Translations under genes and position numbers: made by a program
The notes under the pieces: generated by a model
What the model was told of the DNA's origin: nothing
The model's database searches: none
The model's input: the letters and a program-made list of their open reading frames with translations, nothing else
Assembly: GCF_964340395.1 (NCBI RefSeq)
Contig: NC_135556.1
Span: 511,001 to 575,000, forward strand
Direction of reading: 5' to 3'
From: Glandiceps talaboti
Taxonomy: Eukaryota; Hemichordata; Enteropneusta; Spengelidae
DNA: 64,000 nucleotides
Part shown: positions 1 through 11,455 of the stretch, piece after piece
Layout: each line of letters starts with the position of its first letter
How positions within the stretch are numbered: position 1 is the stretch's first letter

Positions 1-831
1 AAGTTCTCTAACATACCGGTGACTTTATTATACATGCAATATTAATGCCCCTATACAAATGTTACAGGGCCATTTTTATGTGCCATGGGAAACTCATTTA
101 AAACTTATATTTATGTTAGCTATTCGAAGCTTGGAAATATTACCTCAAAGGCTATGAATAACCCAAACAATTGCCTTCATAGAAGCAAAAAACTGCAGAT
201 CTGCCAGGGGGAAAACCCCAAGGGCTCCCTCACCCCCAGAGGTCACTCATGCATTCAACCAACAATCAGATCCACCAACAAACTTTTTACTGTCATAATG
301 GTATTAAACTTTTCTTAAATATTTTCTCTCAATTTTAATTTGAGATGATATTGTCTTTTAAAGATGTGAAATGTTTGCCAAGGTAGTCTAAAATTGCCTT
401 AAACTCCAAATCTCCCCTACCAATGATACTACCATTAGATGTGCTGACCTTTACTACATGTACATTGTATATAATGATGTCATTTAACTTTTTAAGAACA
501 TATTCCATCCCTATGTAAGTTATAAAGAATAGTTTCTGATACTTGATGGTGCTGTATTGTAAAACATGGATTGAGTTATTGCTTGAAAGGGTCTGAATAG
601 CCCAAATATTGGCTTTAAAGTGTACATGCAAAGGGTGATACTTTTTTTCGTCAATATGTTTATTTTGCCATAAAAATATAGGACAACGGGTTTTGTGACA
701 GTATAGAATAGCTCTGGCATGAGAAATTGCGTGAAAAATGAGCCACTCAAGGCCTAGCCACAGAGCACCTCAGGAAGTACTTCTCATTTGCATACATGTA
801 TGTACATGTATAGGACAGATTTTGGAACATC
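1..831. other. AT-rich spacer with a dispersed-repeat fragment
   Basis: I see no convincing coding region here. The short open frames are of chance length and show no recognisable motif. Positions about 540-640 match the block at 3940-4040 (shared 'tggtgctgt.ttgtaaa' and 'gaaagggtctgaa'), and its end is the reverse complement of the start of that block near 3763, so this is a fragment of a dispersed repeat. The CCAGGGGG...CACCCCCAG stretch near 200-240 may belong to the same family. Confidence 0.5.
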
Positions 832-1072
832 GTGACGTCACTTGAGGAACACAATCGTCCTCGGAAGTTTATCTTTACATGCAAAGCCATTAGGGCCGAG
901 CCAGAAGGTCAACTTCACAACCGGTTTTCGCCAGAACACGATGTTGAATATTCGTCAGATGCCTCAAGCATAGAGCAATACACTCCAGCATTAACATCTG
1001 ATGGTGTGATTTAGCCATATTTATTAGAACCGACCGCTAGCAGTAACGATAGTTCCTCTGGCAGTGAATGAG
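832..1072 (+). pseudogene. Possible remnant with a PYxxEP acidic-serine motif (P2X7-like tail type)
   Basis: A 60-codon frame runs from an ATG at 832 to a stop at 1012. The frame continues after that stop as PYLLEPTASSNDSSSGSE, ending at 1068-1072. A PYxFEP motif followed by acidic and serine residues is known to me from proteins annotated as 'P2X purinoceptor 7-like', which are numerous in marine invertebrates and often repeat-associated. The single in-frame TAG just before PYLLEP would make this a broken copy. It stops immediately before the long-TIR element at 1081. The resemblance rests on a short motif only, so chance similarity is quite possible. Confidence 0.22.
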
Positions 1073-1080
1073 TGGAGGTA

Positions 1081-2557
1081 TGTAATTCGCCCAAAACTGA
1101 CCAAGTACGGGCAGAGTTACGAGCTCGTAAGTCTCAAGTACGAGTGACGTCTGACTCTGAACTCGTAATTTCCATATACGGGTGACGTCATACTCTTGTA
1201 GTTGGCCTAATTTTCGATGAGTACGCAGAGGACTCACGCTTGTCGTATTCCGCGAGTACGTGATGAATATTTGGTTGTTGTAAATTAAATTTAATAATAA
1301 TGATATTCTCTTATCATTGATGTGAAAAAAATTGTATTGTGCGATTTTACGGTTTACAGATTGAACTCCGCACAACTCTCGTTAGCTACATCGGACACGA
1401 TATCCACACACACTAAACCTCCTACGCATGCATGAAAAGACGAATAAATATTAAATGTGGGATATTTAAGCTTGCCCTTACTAAAACAAGCTCTGATGAC
1501 ACTGTGGACGTTTTAGTGTGAAATTGTGATCACCCACAAATACGGTCTTTCCTTGGTGAATAATGACGTAGTCAATGCCGAGCTGCTGCGATACAAATCA
1601 ACGCTAGCTAGCTCCCACGTTACTTCTGGGATCCCGGGAAAGTATGATTATCATTTATTGTATGAAGTCTATAGAGTAGTTACATATTTGAATGGATTCC
1701 CATTATCAACATATCCCAGTCTTTTTTATTATTAGCTAATTTCTAAAATCTCAACAAATCATGTGTAAAAATCAACAGTGCATTTAATTCTGAGTAACGC
1801 CATTTTCCCCGGGCGCTCGATTTATGCAACTTACCAAATGGCTTATGTTCGCAAACGCCGTTACATTGTGTTGGCAGGATTGGTTATGAAAATTATTTTC
1901 ATAATGAAACATTGAGTCACACATATCATGACGATAATATATTCCTTATTATTTGTCAGATCATTTGTCACTTACATAAAAAACTTGGAAGTCGGGATCG
2001 TTACTATAGCCACACACCCTTCAACAGAATGATATGTCCCAGGAAAAAAGATGGCGCAGATAAAATGTACATTGTAATACTGAGTCTAGGCATGGAAGTA
2101 CTTCCGTGGTCTAGGTGAACGAAGGGATTGTTAGCCTAAAAACGATAAAACAAGACTTGTGTGGCGACAAGTTAAGTTAGATAGGGTTCTTAACATTCTA
2201 GTTCAATCACAAATCGACTTTTGATATCGATTTGACGTTTAGATTTTCCCCGGGCAGTAACTCACTGATTCCCGTATCAATGAGTCATGCAATGGCTATG
2301 GACGTCACCAGCTACTAAATTTCAGGCTGAAAAACCTGCACCTACACAAATTTTGTTCCGTTTACCCTCTAGTTGCTCCCGGGCGCTTTCTTTCTTCCCC
2401 GGGCAGTAATTAGGAGGACCACATGACGTCACTCGTATTTCAGACTTACGAGCTCGTTACGTCACCCGTATATATACGTTCAGACGTCACTCGTACTTGA
2501 GACTTGCGAGCTCGTAACTCTGCCCGTACTTGGTCAGTTTTGGGCCAATTACTTACA
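1081..2557. mobile_element. Non-autonomous DNA element with long terminal inverted repeats
   Basis: The left end, from 1081 (gcccaaaactgaccaagtac, then gggcagagttacgagctcgt), is repeated in reverse complement at about 2485-2550. The match is near-perfect for roughly 70 bp and extends more loosely to about 120 bp. Each arm holds internal subrepeats built on GAGCTCGTAAGTCT and TACGAGTGACGTC, which is palindrome-rich. The 1.2-kb interior has no long ORF but has several CCCGGG-containing blocks. Similar ATGAGTG-like words flank both ends (1068 and 2559) and could be a degenerate target duplication. A non-autonomous TIR or foldback transposon is the simplest reading; the superfamily is not assignable. 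Confidence 0.65.
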
Positions 2558-3460
2558 TGATGAGTGAGGACGGTGGTGGTCAACCACAGAGACTGAATGA
2601 CACTGCTTTATAAGTTTTTTTTCAATGTAAATTTCACAGAAAACTGTAGTCTAAGTATTGGCTAGTACACATTATATGTAATAGTATACCTGTGTTTAAA
2701 TATCCACCATGCAAGTTTAGTGCTTGTTTTCTGACTATGCCTTGCTGTCTTGTACCACATGGACCATCCAGCATATTGTTTACGTCCTAGTGAAACCGTG
2801 TTGTTTACATAAAGTGAAGGCTGTTATCAGCATCCTTTGTTGCCATAACTAATGGGTGAAAAACAGATCCCACTGACAATCTAATCGAAACGAAAATTAT
2901 CTAATATTTCCGTACCCATCAAACATATAGAGATCGGATGAGAATGGCTTCAAGAGTTCCCCACAATATTCTCTCAAGTTGTCCAGATGTAGCATGTGTC
3001 GTAACAGTACATTTGATCTACATGGGATCTACACGGCCCGTGTTCATTGAAGCCGGCCATACTGTGGTGTATTGTGTATTGTCTCTGACCATTTTTGTTT
3101 TGTTTGAGTTTTTGATGGATAGACATGTCTTACATGTATGTTGTGGATTTATTTGACCTGGGAGCGTGAAGTGTTGACTGTACTTTGCTGTGTCCATCCA
3201 CTTTGGACATGTGATTGGCATGACACAGTAATTGTTCAGGTAGACAAAACAATGGAAACAAAAATAGCAACATTATAATTAGCGTTGCGTCTTTTTATTT
3301 TGATATGATTGCGACAGTATGTACATGTGATGTATCACAATGAAAACAATTGACTCTCAGCAACATGGAAATCAAAACATACAATAGGACTACGCATTGT
3401 TTCCAAAAAATTGCTATCGTACTGAGAATATTTTATGAAGCTAACTTGCTTTCTTGATTC
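2558..3460. other. Anonymous spacer
   Basis: No gene or repeat structure was recognised. Open frames of about 70 codons near 2940-3220 occur on both strands over the same bases and have no motif, so they are treated as chance. Confidence 0.5.
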
Positions 3461-3745
3461 GTGAAAACATCATTTCAAATTATTTTTTATGTTTTCCCTT
3501 TTTTTCACTTTGATCATGGCTACACCCGGGCCGGTAGCGTGGAGAACCCTGGCCCCAGTAACATTTACCAGCTTTCACTGTCCAGTTTTTACTCGTCGTT
3601 TCAACTGCCTTCACCCATTACCTACATGTACTCAGTTATATCAATCGGAAATGTGTGTAGGGTGATCGTTTCACTGTGGATGCTGCCGACAAAACACCAA
3701 GGAACTATTGTTGCCAGAACACCTCACTGGTACACGACAATATAA
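3461..3745 (+). other. Short ORF with a 2A-like motif lacking one residue
   Basis: A 94-codon frame contains AGSVENPGP at 3530-3556. Functional 2A peptides end in D-x-E-x-N-P-G-P; here the residue between E and N is absent and the Asp reads Ser, so ribosome skipping would not be expected. 2A peptides occur at the N-terminus of some non-LTR retrotransposon ORFs in marine invertebrates, and a proper one is present at 63650 in this window. The frame shows no downstream endonuclease or RT motif. It may be a decayed LINE 5' end or simple chance. Confidence 0.15.
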
Positions 3746-3762
3746 TAATGAAAAAAATTATC

Positions 3763-4040
3763 AACCCTTGCATGTACACTTTAAGAGTAAAAATCCTCCA
3801 GGGCTTCTAGAGGGTCTCCCCCTTGGACCTCCCACATGAGGTGGACATATCCCAGTCTCAAGCTCTTCCCCTCTTACTGTCAAGATGCTATCAAAGTATA
3901 TTTCAAAAGTATTTCAACCCTATGTAGTTGCTATTTACACATTGGTGCTGTCTTGTAAAGCTTGGAAATTATAGTGTGAAAGGGTCTGAACAGTCTCAAA
4001 ATTGACTTTTCAGGGTAAAAAACCTCCAGGGCTTCTAGGG
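3763..4040. repeat. Dispersed repeat fragment related to 540-640
   Basis: This holds two blocks of 'cctccagggcttctag' (about 3797 and 4025). The part at 3940-4040 matches 540-630, while the start at 3763 matches the end of that block in reverse complement. The family contains a GGGTCTCCCCCTTGGACC type motif. No ORF with protein similarity was recognised. Confidence 0.45.
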
Positions 4041-5240
4041 TGTACGTGATATGGTACAGTGACAGTGGACATACATTGTACACATGATAGTGTTTACGGT
4101 CATGGCGGCGCTGTCGAGATACATCGTTCATGTTGTTAGCCCGTTATCAAAGATATTACATGTAACTCTTGTAAGTTTGTAAACTTTGAACTAATTTTTC
4201 CTCTTCTAAAATATATGCTTACTTTGTAGACATTACGAAAGGCATTTGAATTTTGATAAGTGTTTGACATATTCGGACATGTCCAATGTCAATGATGTTG
4301 ATGATACCATGTTATATTAAGCTTGGTTTAATTAATTGATATAAAAAGAATCTGTAACACCACTAAGTGATCTACAGCTAAAAAAAAATGGTATAGATCT
4401 TTGATCCCCCACTACAGGTCTTACATTCCCCACTCCTTGTGTAATTTGACCACTTTAGTTAAATTAGTAGCCATATGGATTGGATTGGATATTTAGTTTT
4501 CATTTTTAATTTAGAAATAATTTTATCACAACTTCCTACTTGTAAAATCAATGTAAATTAACATATGCCAAGTCCTTGTTTGTAACTCAATAAATTGCAA
4601 AAGATTTATAAATGTGTAATATCTTGTACACACACAAACTCATTGCAATTCTGCCAATGCTGACAGTAACACCCTTTTAGCACCTTCTTGAACCTGTACC
4701 CATATGGTGAATAACGCCACCAGCCTACGCTTTGGCGCTATGTGTAAATAAAACTTGTTTGTCTAAACTAAGCATCTTGCTAGAACTAGTTGACACCTCT
4801 CAATCCGATTATGGTCAGTAGTTGTACTTCAGATCACAGACAAGAATCTGTGTTCTTTGTCTGTGCTCAGATGTTGTATGTACCATGGATCACTGTCCTG
4901 CTTGCTGACGGAGCACACGTTTCGCTCAACACTGTCCTACGAAAAGCAATGTAACCGGCCTATTGCGAGTGCGAAAACAAAATACTTCTGTTAATACACT
5001 GTTCATACTTACATTGAAGAGCTATGTAGTCAGTAATCTTGACTTGTATAATCTATTGTCAAACAGAATCTTCCCTCAAGCTCAACATCACTGTCAGAAT
5101 ATGTGCGAGAAAGGTTTGCAACGTTTAAACTTTATTCATCCTGGATTCCATAATAAGTGTACATTCTCTGATCACGGATTTGCGAGGGCAATACATTATA
5201 AAAGCAGGGGACTGCAATTTTGTGTTCCTTGTCTGTGTAA
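4041..5240. other. Anonymous AT-rich spacer
   Basis: No gene was recognised. The 103-codon frame at 4963-5274 has no motif and runs into a hairpin, so it is not called. Confidence 0.45.
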
Positions 5241-5241
5241 C

Positions 5242-5275
5242 CTCAGACCACTAAATTATTCATTAGTGGTCTGAG
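5242..5275. repeat. 13-bp perfect hairpin (CTCAGACCACTAA)
   Basis: CTCAGACCACTAA at 5242-5254 is followed after 8 bases by its exact reverse complement at 5263-5275. Related 'agtggtc(t/c)gag' words recur at about 6022, 59774 and 62248, so this is probably the end of a small inverted-repeat element. Confidence 0.5.
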
Positions 5276-5626
5276 TCTGAGTTGGAACACATCTCCATTT
5301 ATAGTGCTAGTTGTGTGCATTCACTAAGCCGTTTCAATATAATAATCATATGGACGTTTTATTTTCAATATCACGCAAATCAGTGGCCTCTTTTCATGGT
5401 AGCGATTTGACAAATGCCAACTGTTGTGACCTGATGAGATGGGGGCAAAAATACAGTCTGACTTGTGAGAATGATTTTCAACAAATTAACGTTTATGCAG
5501 CGATATTGAGCCTGTACTCCACTGCAAACTTGTGTAGGTGTGTTTGCTTCAACAACTTTGTCGTGAAAAATCCTCCTCCTCCGATAAATAAATAATAATC
5601 ATCAAAAGTAAGTTAGCGCCTGCAAC

Positions 5627-5666
5627 CATAGACAGTGGAGGGGAGATCTCCCCTCCACTGTCTATG
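5627..5666. repeat. 40-bp perfect palindrome
   Basis: The two 20-base halves (left half catagacagtggaggggaga) are exact reverse complements with no spacer and a central AGATCT. It could form a cruciform or be the head-to-head remnant of a MITE. Spacer on either side shows no gene. Confidence 0.85.
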
Positions 5667-6937
5667 CTGCAACTAACCTGGAGTCTAACATTAGATTTTA
5701 TCCGATAATGGATACTTGTGTAATGTCGCGTCTTCATGAGGTCAGGTGTAAAAAAATGGTCATAGCTCTGGAACTGTGCACTCAGAGAACAAGAAAAAAT
5801 AAGCCTTTTAAATGTCTGTGCTTCTACTGTGAATACTTGCTATGAATCTGACCACAGCTACTCATGTCCTAGTCTAGCTACTAGACCTCGGGTGTTTTTC
5901 CGAAATAATATGACAAGCAACCTTAGGCGAGGGTGGGCGTTCGCCATCACAGCGAACTTCGTTCGCTTATCGTATACGGTATAGGGAGAAAGACCGAATG
6001 TCTAGCAGCAAGACTACATTCTATAGTGGTCTGAGAGTCTGTGCATACACTGAAAAGAGATGGACAAGAAGATTATGCAAATACCCGACACTTCTTTATT
6101 TCTGTTGATATAAATGATGAGGCCAATTAACACATTTCTGCCAGCTTAGCATATTAACTAACCTCGAAAATTCGAGGTTGGGAAGTGCTCAATGGGTCAC
6201 ACTTTAGCATCGGGAGAATTGTAATGTTATCAAATTTTGTTAGCTTTTAGAATGAGTTACAAACACAGATTTTGTCAATGCTGTTTCATATTGATATTTC
6301 AAGTAGGAAGCCATGATAAAACTGCTGAGAAATTAAAAATCCAAATAAATACCCAATCTGCATCCGTATGGCCAATTTAATACAAGAGTTGAAATAATGA
6401 AAAAATTCTCTTGACCACTGGCAAATCATGCAGTAATTGACTATTGATGAACGATATCCAATGGGATATTCAATGAGCCACTGGCCATTTGATTTATGTT
6501 TACCTGATGATAGTCAACAAAGTTTATCATAGATACTTGTCAGCAGTACATGAGCATATTCAAAACCATTCAAATTGGTGATCAGTTAATGATTTGCAGT
6601 AAGCTTCTAATTTCATTGCTTTTTGATAGATTTGTTTATGTTCATGGTCTTTTATTGATCTTGTAATTATGACACCAAGATAATTATAAGATTTAGTTTC
6701 AGGTTGCCTAGTTTCCTGTGTTTTGTGTGTGTAACCTCCTAACAAATTACATAAGTTTAGATTTTATCTTATGAAACTATGAGTGGTAATATGTATAAAA
6801 TTATCAAAAATGTATGCAATACATAAACATTGTCTTAATAATTTATCAAGATACACCCAAATATGGAAATTGACTGTAATTGACTGTAACTCTGTTTGGA
6901 ACAACTAATAAATAACTCAGAATTCAGACTTAATTTT
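5667..6937. other. Anonymous spacer
   Basis: No coding region or repeat array was recognised. Composition is AT-rich, and the short open frames are of chance length. Confidence 0.45.
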
Positions 6938-6984
6938 TAGCACAACTGAACTGAGGTTCAGTAGTGCTATAGGGATCACCCGGC

Positions 6985-7018
<34 letters not shown>

Positions 7019-8464
7019 GTCTGTCTGTGTGTGTGTGTGGATGTGTGTGTGTGTAAACAACTTAAAGTCAAAAACCGCTGAACCGATTGCCATGATATTT
7101 GGTGGGTCCATTACCTTGGGTGTCTAGTTGGGAAATTGTTCAAATCAAAATGATCGCATCACAGGTGTGTGATTTGGGTTAAAAAAATGTGATTTTTGGT
7201 CAAAAAACTTGAACTCAGAAACTACTGGGCAGATTGGTGCATAATTTGGTGGGAACATTGTTAAGGGGGTGTAAAGTAAGATTTGTTGATGATGTGATGA
7301 TTCCATCAGTAATATGCAAATTAGGGCTAAAAATGTGTCTTTTTGGTTAAAAATCTATAATTCCAAAACTACTGAGCAGATTGGGCTGAAATTAAATGGG
7401 AATGCATGTAGGGATGTATGGACGAAGAAATATTAAGCATACAATGATTCCATTAGTGATATGCAAATTAGGTGTAAAAATGTTCATTTTTGGTCAAAAA
7501 CTTATATATCAAAAAGTACTTGGTCACCGAGTCTGAAACTTGGTGAGATGTTTCTGAAAATGTTATTCTGCAGATTTTCTTCAAAACATTTTGAGAAAAT
7601 TGGCCCTGGCGACCATGACCACGCCCTTAGCAACAACCAAATGGCAGTATATTTTGGTCAAATAACAACATCATCTGGTAGGCAAATGAGTAAACATTCA
7701 AAAATGTATGCAAATACCCTAGCAACCATGACCACGCCCATAGCAACAGCAAAACGGTGGTGTATTTCACAAAGATAACAACAGGGATTAATAGACAATT
7801 GTATAAATATTTTAAAAATGTATGTAAATTTGCCTAGCAACAAGACCACGCCCATAGCAACAGCCAATTGATCACGTATATTGCAAAGAGATAATATCAG
7901 GAATTCATACACAAGTGAACAAAAACATTTAAAAATGTATGCAAATATATCTAACATGACCACGCCCATAGCAACAGCCAAATAATCATGTATATTGCAA
8001 AGATAATAGCAATAGAAAGACAAATGAATAAACATTCAAAAAATGTATGCAAATGTGCCTAGCAACAAGACCACGCCCATAGCAACAGCCAAATGATCAC
8101 ATACATGTATATTGCAAAGATAACAAAGGGGATTAATAGACAATTGAATAAACATTCAAAAATTGTATGTAAATATGCCTAGCAACAAGACCACGCCCAT
8201 AGCAACAGCTAAATGACCACGTATATTGGCAAAGAGATAATATCACGAATTCATACACAAGTGAACAAAAACATTTAAAAATGTATGCAAATATATCTAA
8301 CAACATGACCACGCCCATAGCAACAGCCAAATGATAGCATATATCGTAAAGATAGCAACATGGCTGGATAGGCAACTGGATAGTCATTCAACAAATGAAT
8401 ACTTATTGTTAGCATGGACTACCATATGGATAAACATTTTAAAAAACTGTACAGTTGTGCTACA
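6938..8464. mobile_element. Dispersed repeat family A, fullest copy, with terminal palindrome and internal tandem units
   Basis: The left end (from 6939) is an imperfect 30-base palindrome, AGCACAACTGAAC... ...GGTTCAGTAGTGCT. It is followed by a (CTGT)n/(TG)n microsatellite and about 650 bp of unique repeat sequence. From about 7680 to 8390 there are roughly six units of about 120-130 bp, each with 'gaccacgcccatagcaacag'. The right end, CTGTACAGTTGTGCTA (8447-8462), is an inverted match to the left AGCACAACTG. Further copies lie at 34729-35757, 41176-41590 and 62440-62740. Open frames on the minus strand simply translate the tandem unit repeatedly and are not genes. This is a non-autonomous DNA element of unknown superfamily. 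Confidence 0.7.
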
Positions 8465-9559
8465 ACGCCATTGGCGGTATTTTTAAATTTAGATTAAGTG
8501 GCCACAAACTGGAAATTGTAAAAGGCAGATACGATAAAATACCAGTTAATAAAGGAATATGTAAATGTTGTGACATACATGTATCACATGGAGAAGCAGT
8601 GTCAGTGTCCCCTATATAGATAACTTTTAAAACAATATGAGAGTATCATAAATTCCCAGAAGAATGCAAGGTCAAAGAAATCATCTTTAATAAAAAAATA
8701 TTTATATACATGTAGCTCCAGGTCAATTTATTAAACAGAGCTGTTCAACCAACTCTGCTTCAAAGTTTAAATGCACATGTACATTCAACATTATGTCTCA
8801 CTCTCTGAAATAACTTTTTAGGGTTTTTAGCCCCCCCCCCCCCCCCCCCCCCCCTCTCCCTACTGCATTCGGCCCTGTGCTTCCATCCGTGTCCACTTGT
8901 TTCTCAAATACGCATGAACCAATTTCAACCAAATGTTCAGTAGACATCAAGAAATATCCTATGCATATGTATGTCAATTTTTTTTTTAATATATGCAAAT
9001 GGCAGCCAACTACAGGGTATGTAGTTAGAAATCAATATTTACTGCATAAGTCAAAAACTGTAAAACACAGACACTCCACTAAAGTGTCTATCCCCATATT
9101 ATACCCATATGGCTAGACATTCTGTTGTATGTTCCTTCAGGCGAAGTGTTTTTTTTGTTTTTTGATATATATTATTATTATTTTAATTCTTAAAGAACAC
9201 ACTACACATACGTCTCAGTGCATTGTACACAACAAAGTAAAACACACACAAAAAAACATATAGGCATATGATCATTAATTTTTAATCGATTAAAATATTT
9301 CTTTATATACTCAATATTAATAGGAGTATTTTGTAATTATTTCCAAATTATTTCTCAGTATTCGATCCTGAAGCCCACACTCCAAAACTATGCTTGGTAT
9401 GATCATTCTGATTGCTCAGTACATCATGTAGTCAAAATCATTGCTAAAATTGGAACACAATTCTTGCATTATAATGGGGTAAACATTTGTAGTTTGTACA
9501 TGTATATCTAGATTGAATGATATTACAAATTCTAACCACACTTTTGTTAACTCTTTCTT
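8465..9559. other. Spacer with a poly-C run
   Basis: It contains a homopolymer C tract of about 24 bases near 8830-8853 and A/T-rich low-complexity sequence near 9150-9300. No gene was recognised. Confidence 0.5.
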
Positions 9560-9566
9560 TTATTAG

Positions 9567-10428
9567 AGTGGTAAGCAGTTAGATAAGCAGTCAAGTAGAT
9601 TCCAAAGAAGAGTATGTGAAACAGTTACGATCATCTAAGAAAATATGGCAGCTTTCAAGTTGGAGCCACTACATCTTACCATTCTTAGCTGACTGTGACA
9701 CTTCAACTGGTGGGCTGGTAGCGGATAAATATGTTTGTGTACATGTGAGCCGAGTGTCACTTTACTGACATGTGCCTGTCCTGCTGGTATGCTTCAAGTA
9801 CTGAGACTCCAGATGACAAACAGGAGTGTGCAAGGGCCAATGAGTGATTTCATTGCAAGAGAAGAATCACAGTATTGTCTCCATTCTTATGCTGTGAATG
9901 TCCTCAAGATTCCAAGTAGATATTCCAAAAGGTGAGAAAGCATAACTTGAGAAATCTTTTACTTTTTGATAAAATATCTTTTACTCTATCTGGCATTACC
10001 TCTTAGATAGCTGAGGATGAATTCAAAACTTATTTTTAATTAAGTTTGTCATTTATTTAATAATGTACCCTTATCAGTAAATATTCTGTACTAATTGTCA
10101 TAGTACAATATAGTATAGTAATTTGACATGAAAGTAAGTGTAAAAAAATCATTATCTAGAGTCAAAACAAAAACAACATACAGAAACAAACAAACAAACA
10201 AACAAACAAGTCGTTATTTACATGTATGCTATCAAGTATCAATTGTAGGTAGGTACAATGTATTTGTTGTTTATCAAAGTAACTTATTGTATCATATTGG
10301 CAAGCACAGTTGTACAGCTATGGGAAACTATAACTTAACATATAATTTATTTCAAATTACAGTTCCCATCACATTTGAACACCTCAAAGATGGTCCACTG
10401 CTAATACAATGTAGCTGTTCATCTTGAA
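9567..10428 (+). other. Exon-like stretches of an unidentified, possibly decayed gene
   Basis: A polypyrimidine tract and TATTAG acceptor end at 9566. A good donor (AAAAG/GTGAGA) follows at 9931/9932. Within, one frame stays open for about 65 codons (about 9582-9776) and contains VKQLRSSKKIWQLSSW and ILPFLADCD; another is open at 9735-9935. A second acceptor (TTTCAAATTACAG, ending 10362) precedes a 22-codon open end (VPITFEHLKDGPLLIQC, stop 10426-10428). The exon phases do not join cleanly, and every frame of the first block contains a stop. It may therefore be a pseudogene, a UTR or chance. Protein family not recognised. Confidence 0.22.
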
Positions 10429-10487
10429 GAACTCCATCTGGTACATCTGAAGAATACATCAACTGGCAAGAAACTGGCCTGTATTAA

Positions 10488-11451
10488 GGTACACGGGGAA
10501 GAATCGCCTGGACTACATGTATTTCCGACGTACTCCGACACAGCACGAAGTGTCTTGGACTTTGAACTTTATTTGCATATGTCAAATTGTCCATGCTCAC
10601 GTCCCACCACGGCTAGTCAAATAGGAGGAACAGATAGTCCAATGTTCCTGTTCCTTTACCAAAATATACTCAAGAATTGTCATTCCTGACAAAAAAAATC
10701 TTATTTACTGCACTAATCTTTTAAAATTCCCGCGATGTCACAACTCATGCACTATCGGGCGATCCGTTATGCAGAGACCTACTTCCGCATTCCACTCCAT
10801 TATCATGGCGCCACCCGTAAACTCTCATGAATATTTATTAAAATGCATCATCCTTGGCTTCGTTCGGCAAGATTTTTCCACGTTCGGACTAATCCTTTGA
10901 CCCAACTTTGCGTGTTAGCGGGAAGTACATGTACCCGGATGATAATGTAGTTCTATGGTAATTCTTCAGACTCTGACCTATCGATGTTTGGTACTCGCTT
11001 TTCAATCGGATCACTCGTTACAGATTTATGTGAATTCGAAAATGACAACGTTTGGACTCAAAAATGGACCATTTTCACAGTTTTTACATAGAATTATGTG
11101 GAAATTTACCTATTTTCTATCATATATAGATAGAGTATGTTGTTTTGAATGTGTCTAGGTCATAGTCCAGGGTGTACGCCAAATACATTTACAGGAAATG
11201 CTCGCCGAAATTTTCACCGATTTTTTCCCAAAATCTTGACCAAATTTTACGTTTTTGTAAAGAAAATTGCTTCCACCAAGCAATTATTTTTTCATACATC
11301 GATTCACTAGGTATTAAAAGACTGTATTCGAAGTTTCATGAAAATTAAAAGGCAAATTTCCATATGAGTGGCATGTGAAGTCAACAATGTATGTTAGATA
11401 TTGTTACAGATCTAAGGGCCTGCAATCGGCAGCGGTTCTTCCCCGTGTACC
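10488..11451. mobile_element. 964-bp TIR element at a TTAA target
   Basis: GGTACACGGGGAAGAA(T)CGC at 10488-10507 is matched in reverse complement at 11432-11451 (20 bp, one mismatch). Both ends are flanked by TTAA (10484-10487 and 11452-11455). A TTAA target duplication is typical of the piggyBac superfamily, though the terminus does not start with the usual CCY. The interior has no transposase ORF; a 67-codon frame at 10955 is not convincing. It is therefore called non-autonomous. Confidence 0.75.
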
Positions 11452-11455
11452 TTAA

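Noticed and set aside
7658-8387. Minus-strand frames with repeated AVAMGVVML..IFAYIFKC
   Set aside because: They arise from the tandem modules of the family A repeat; the same text recurs in decayed copies elsewhere.
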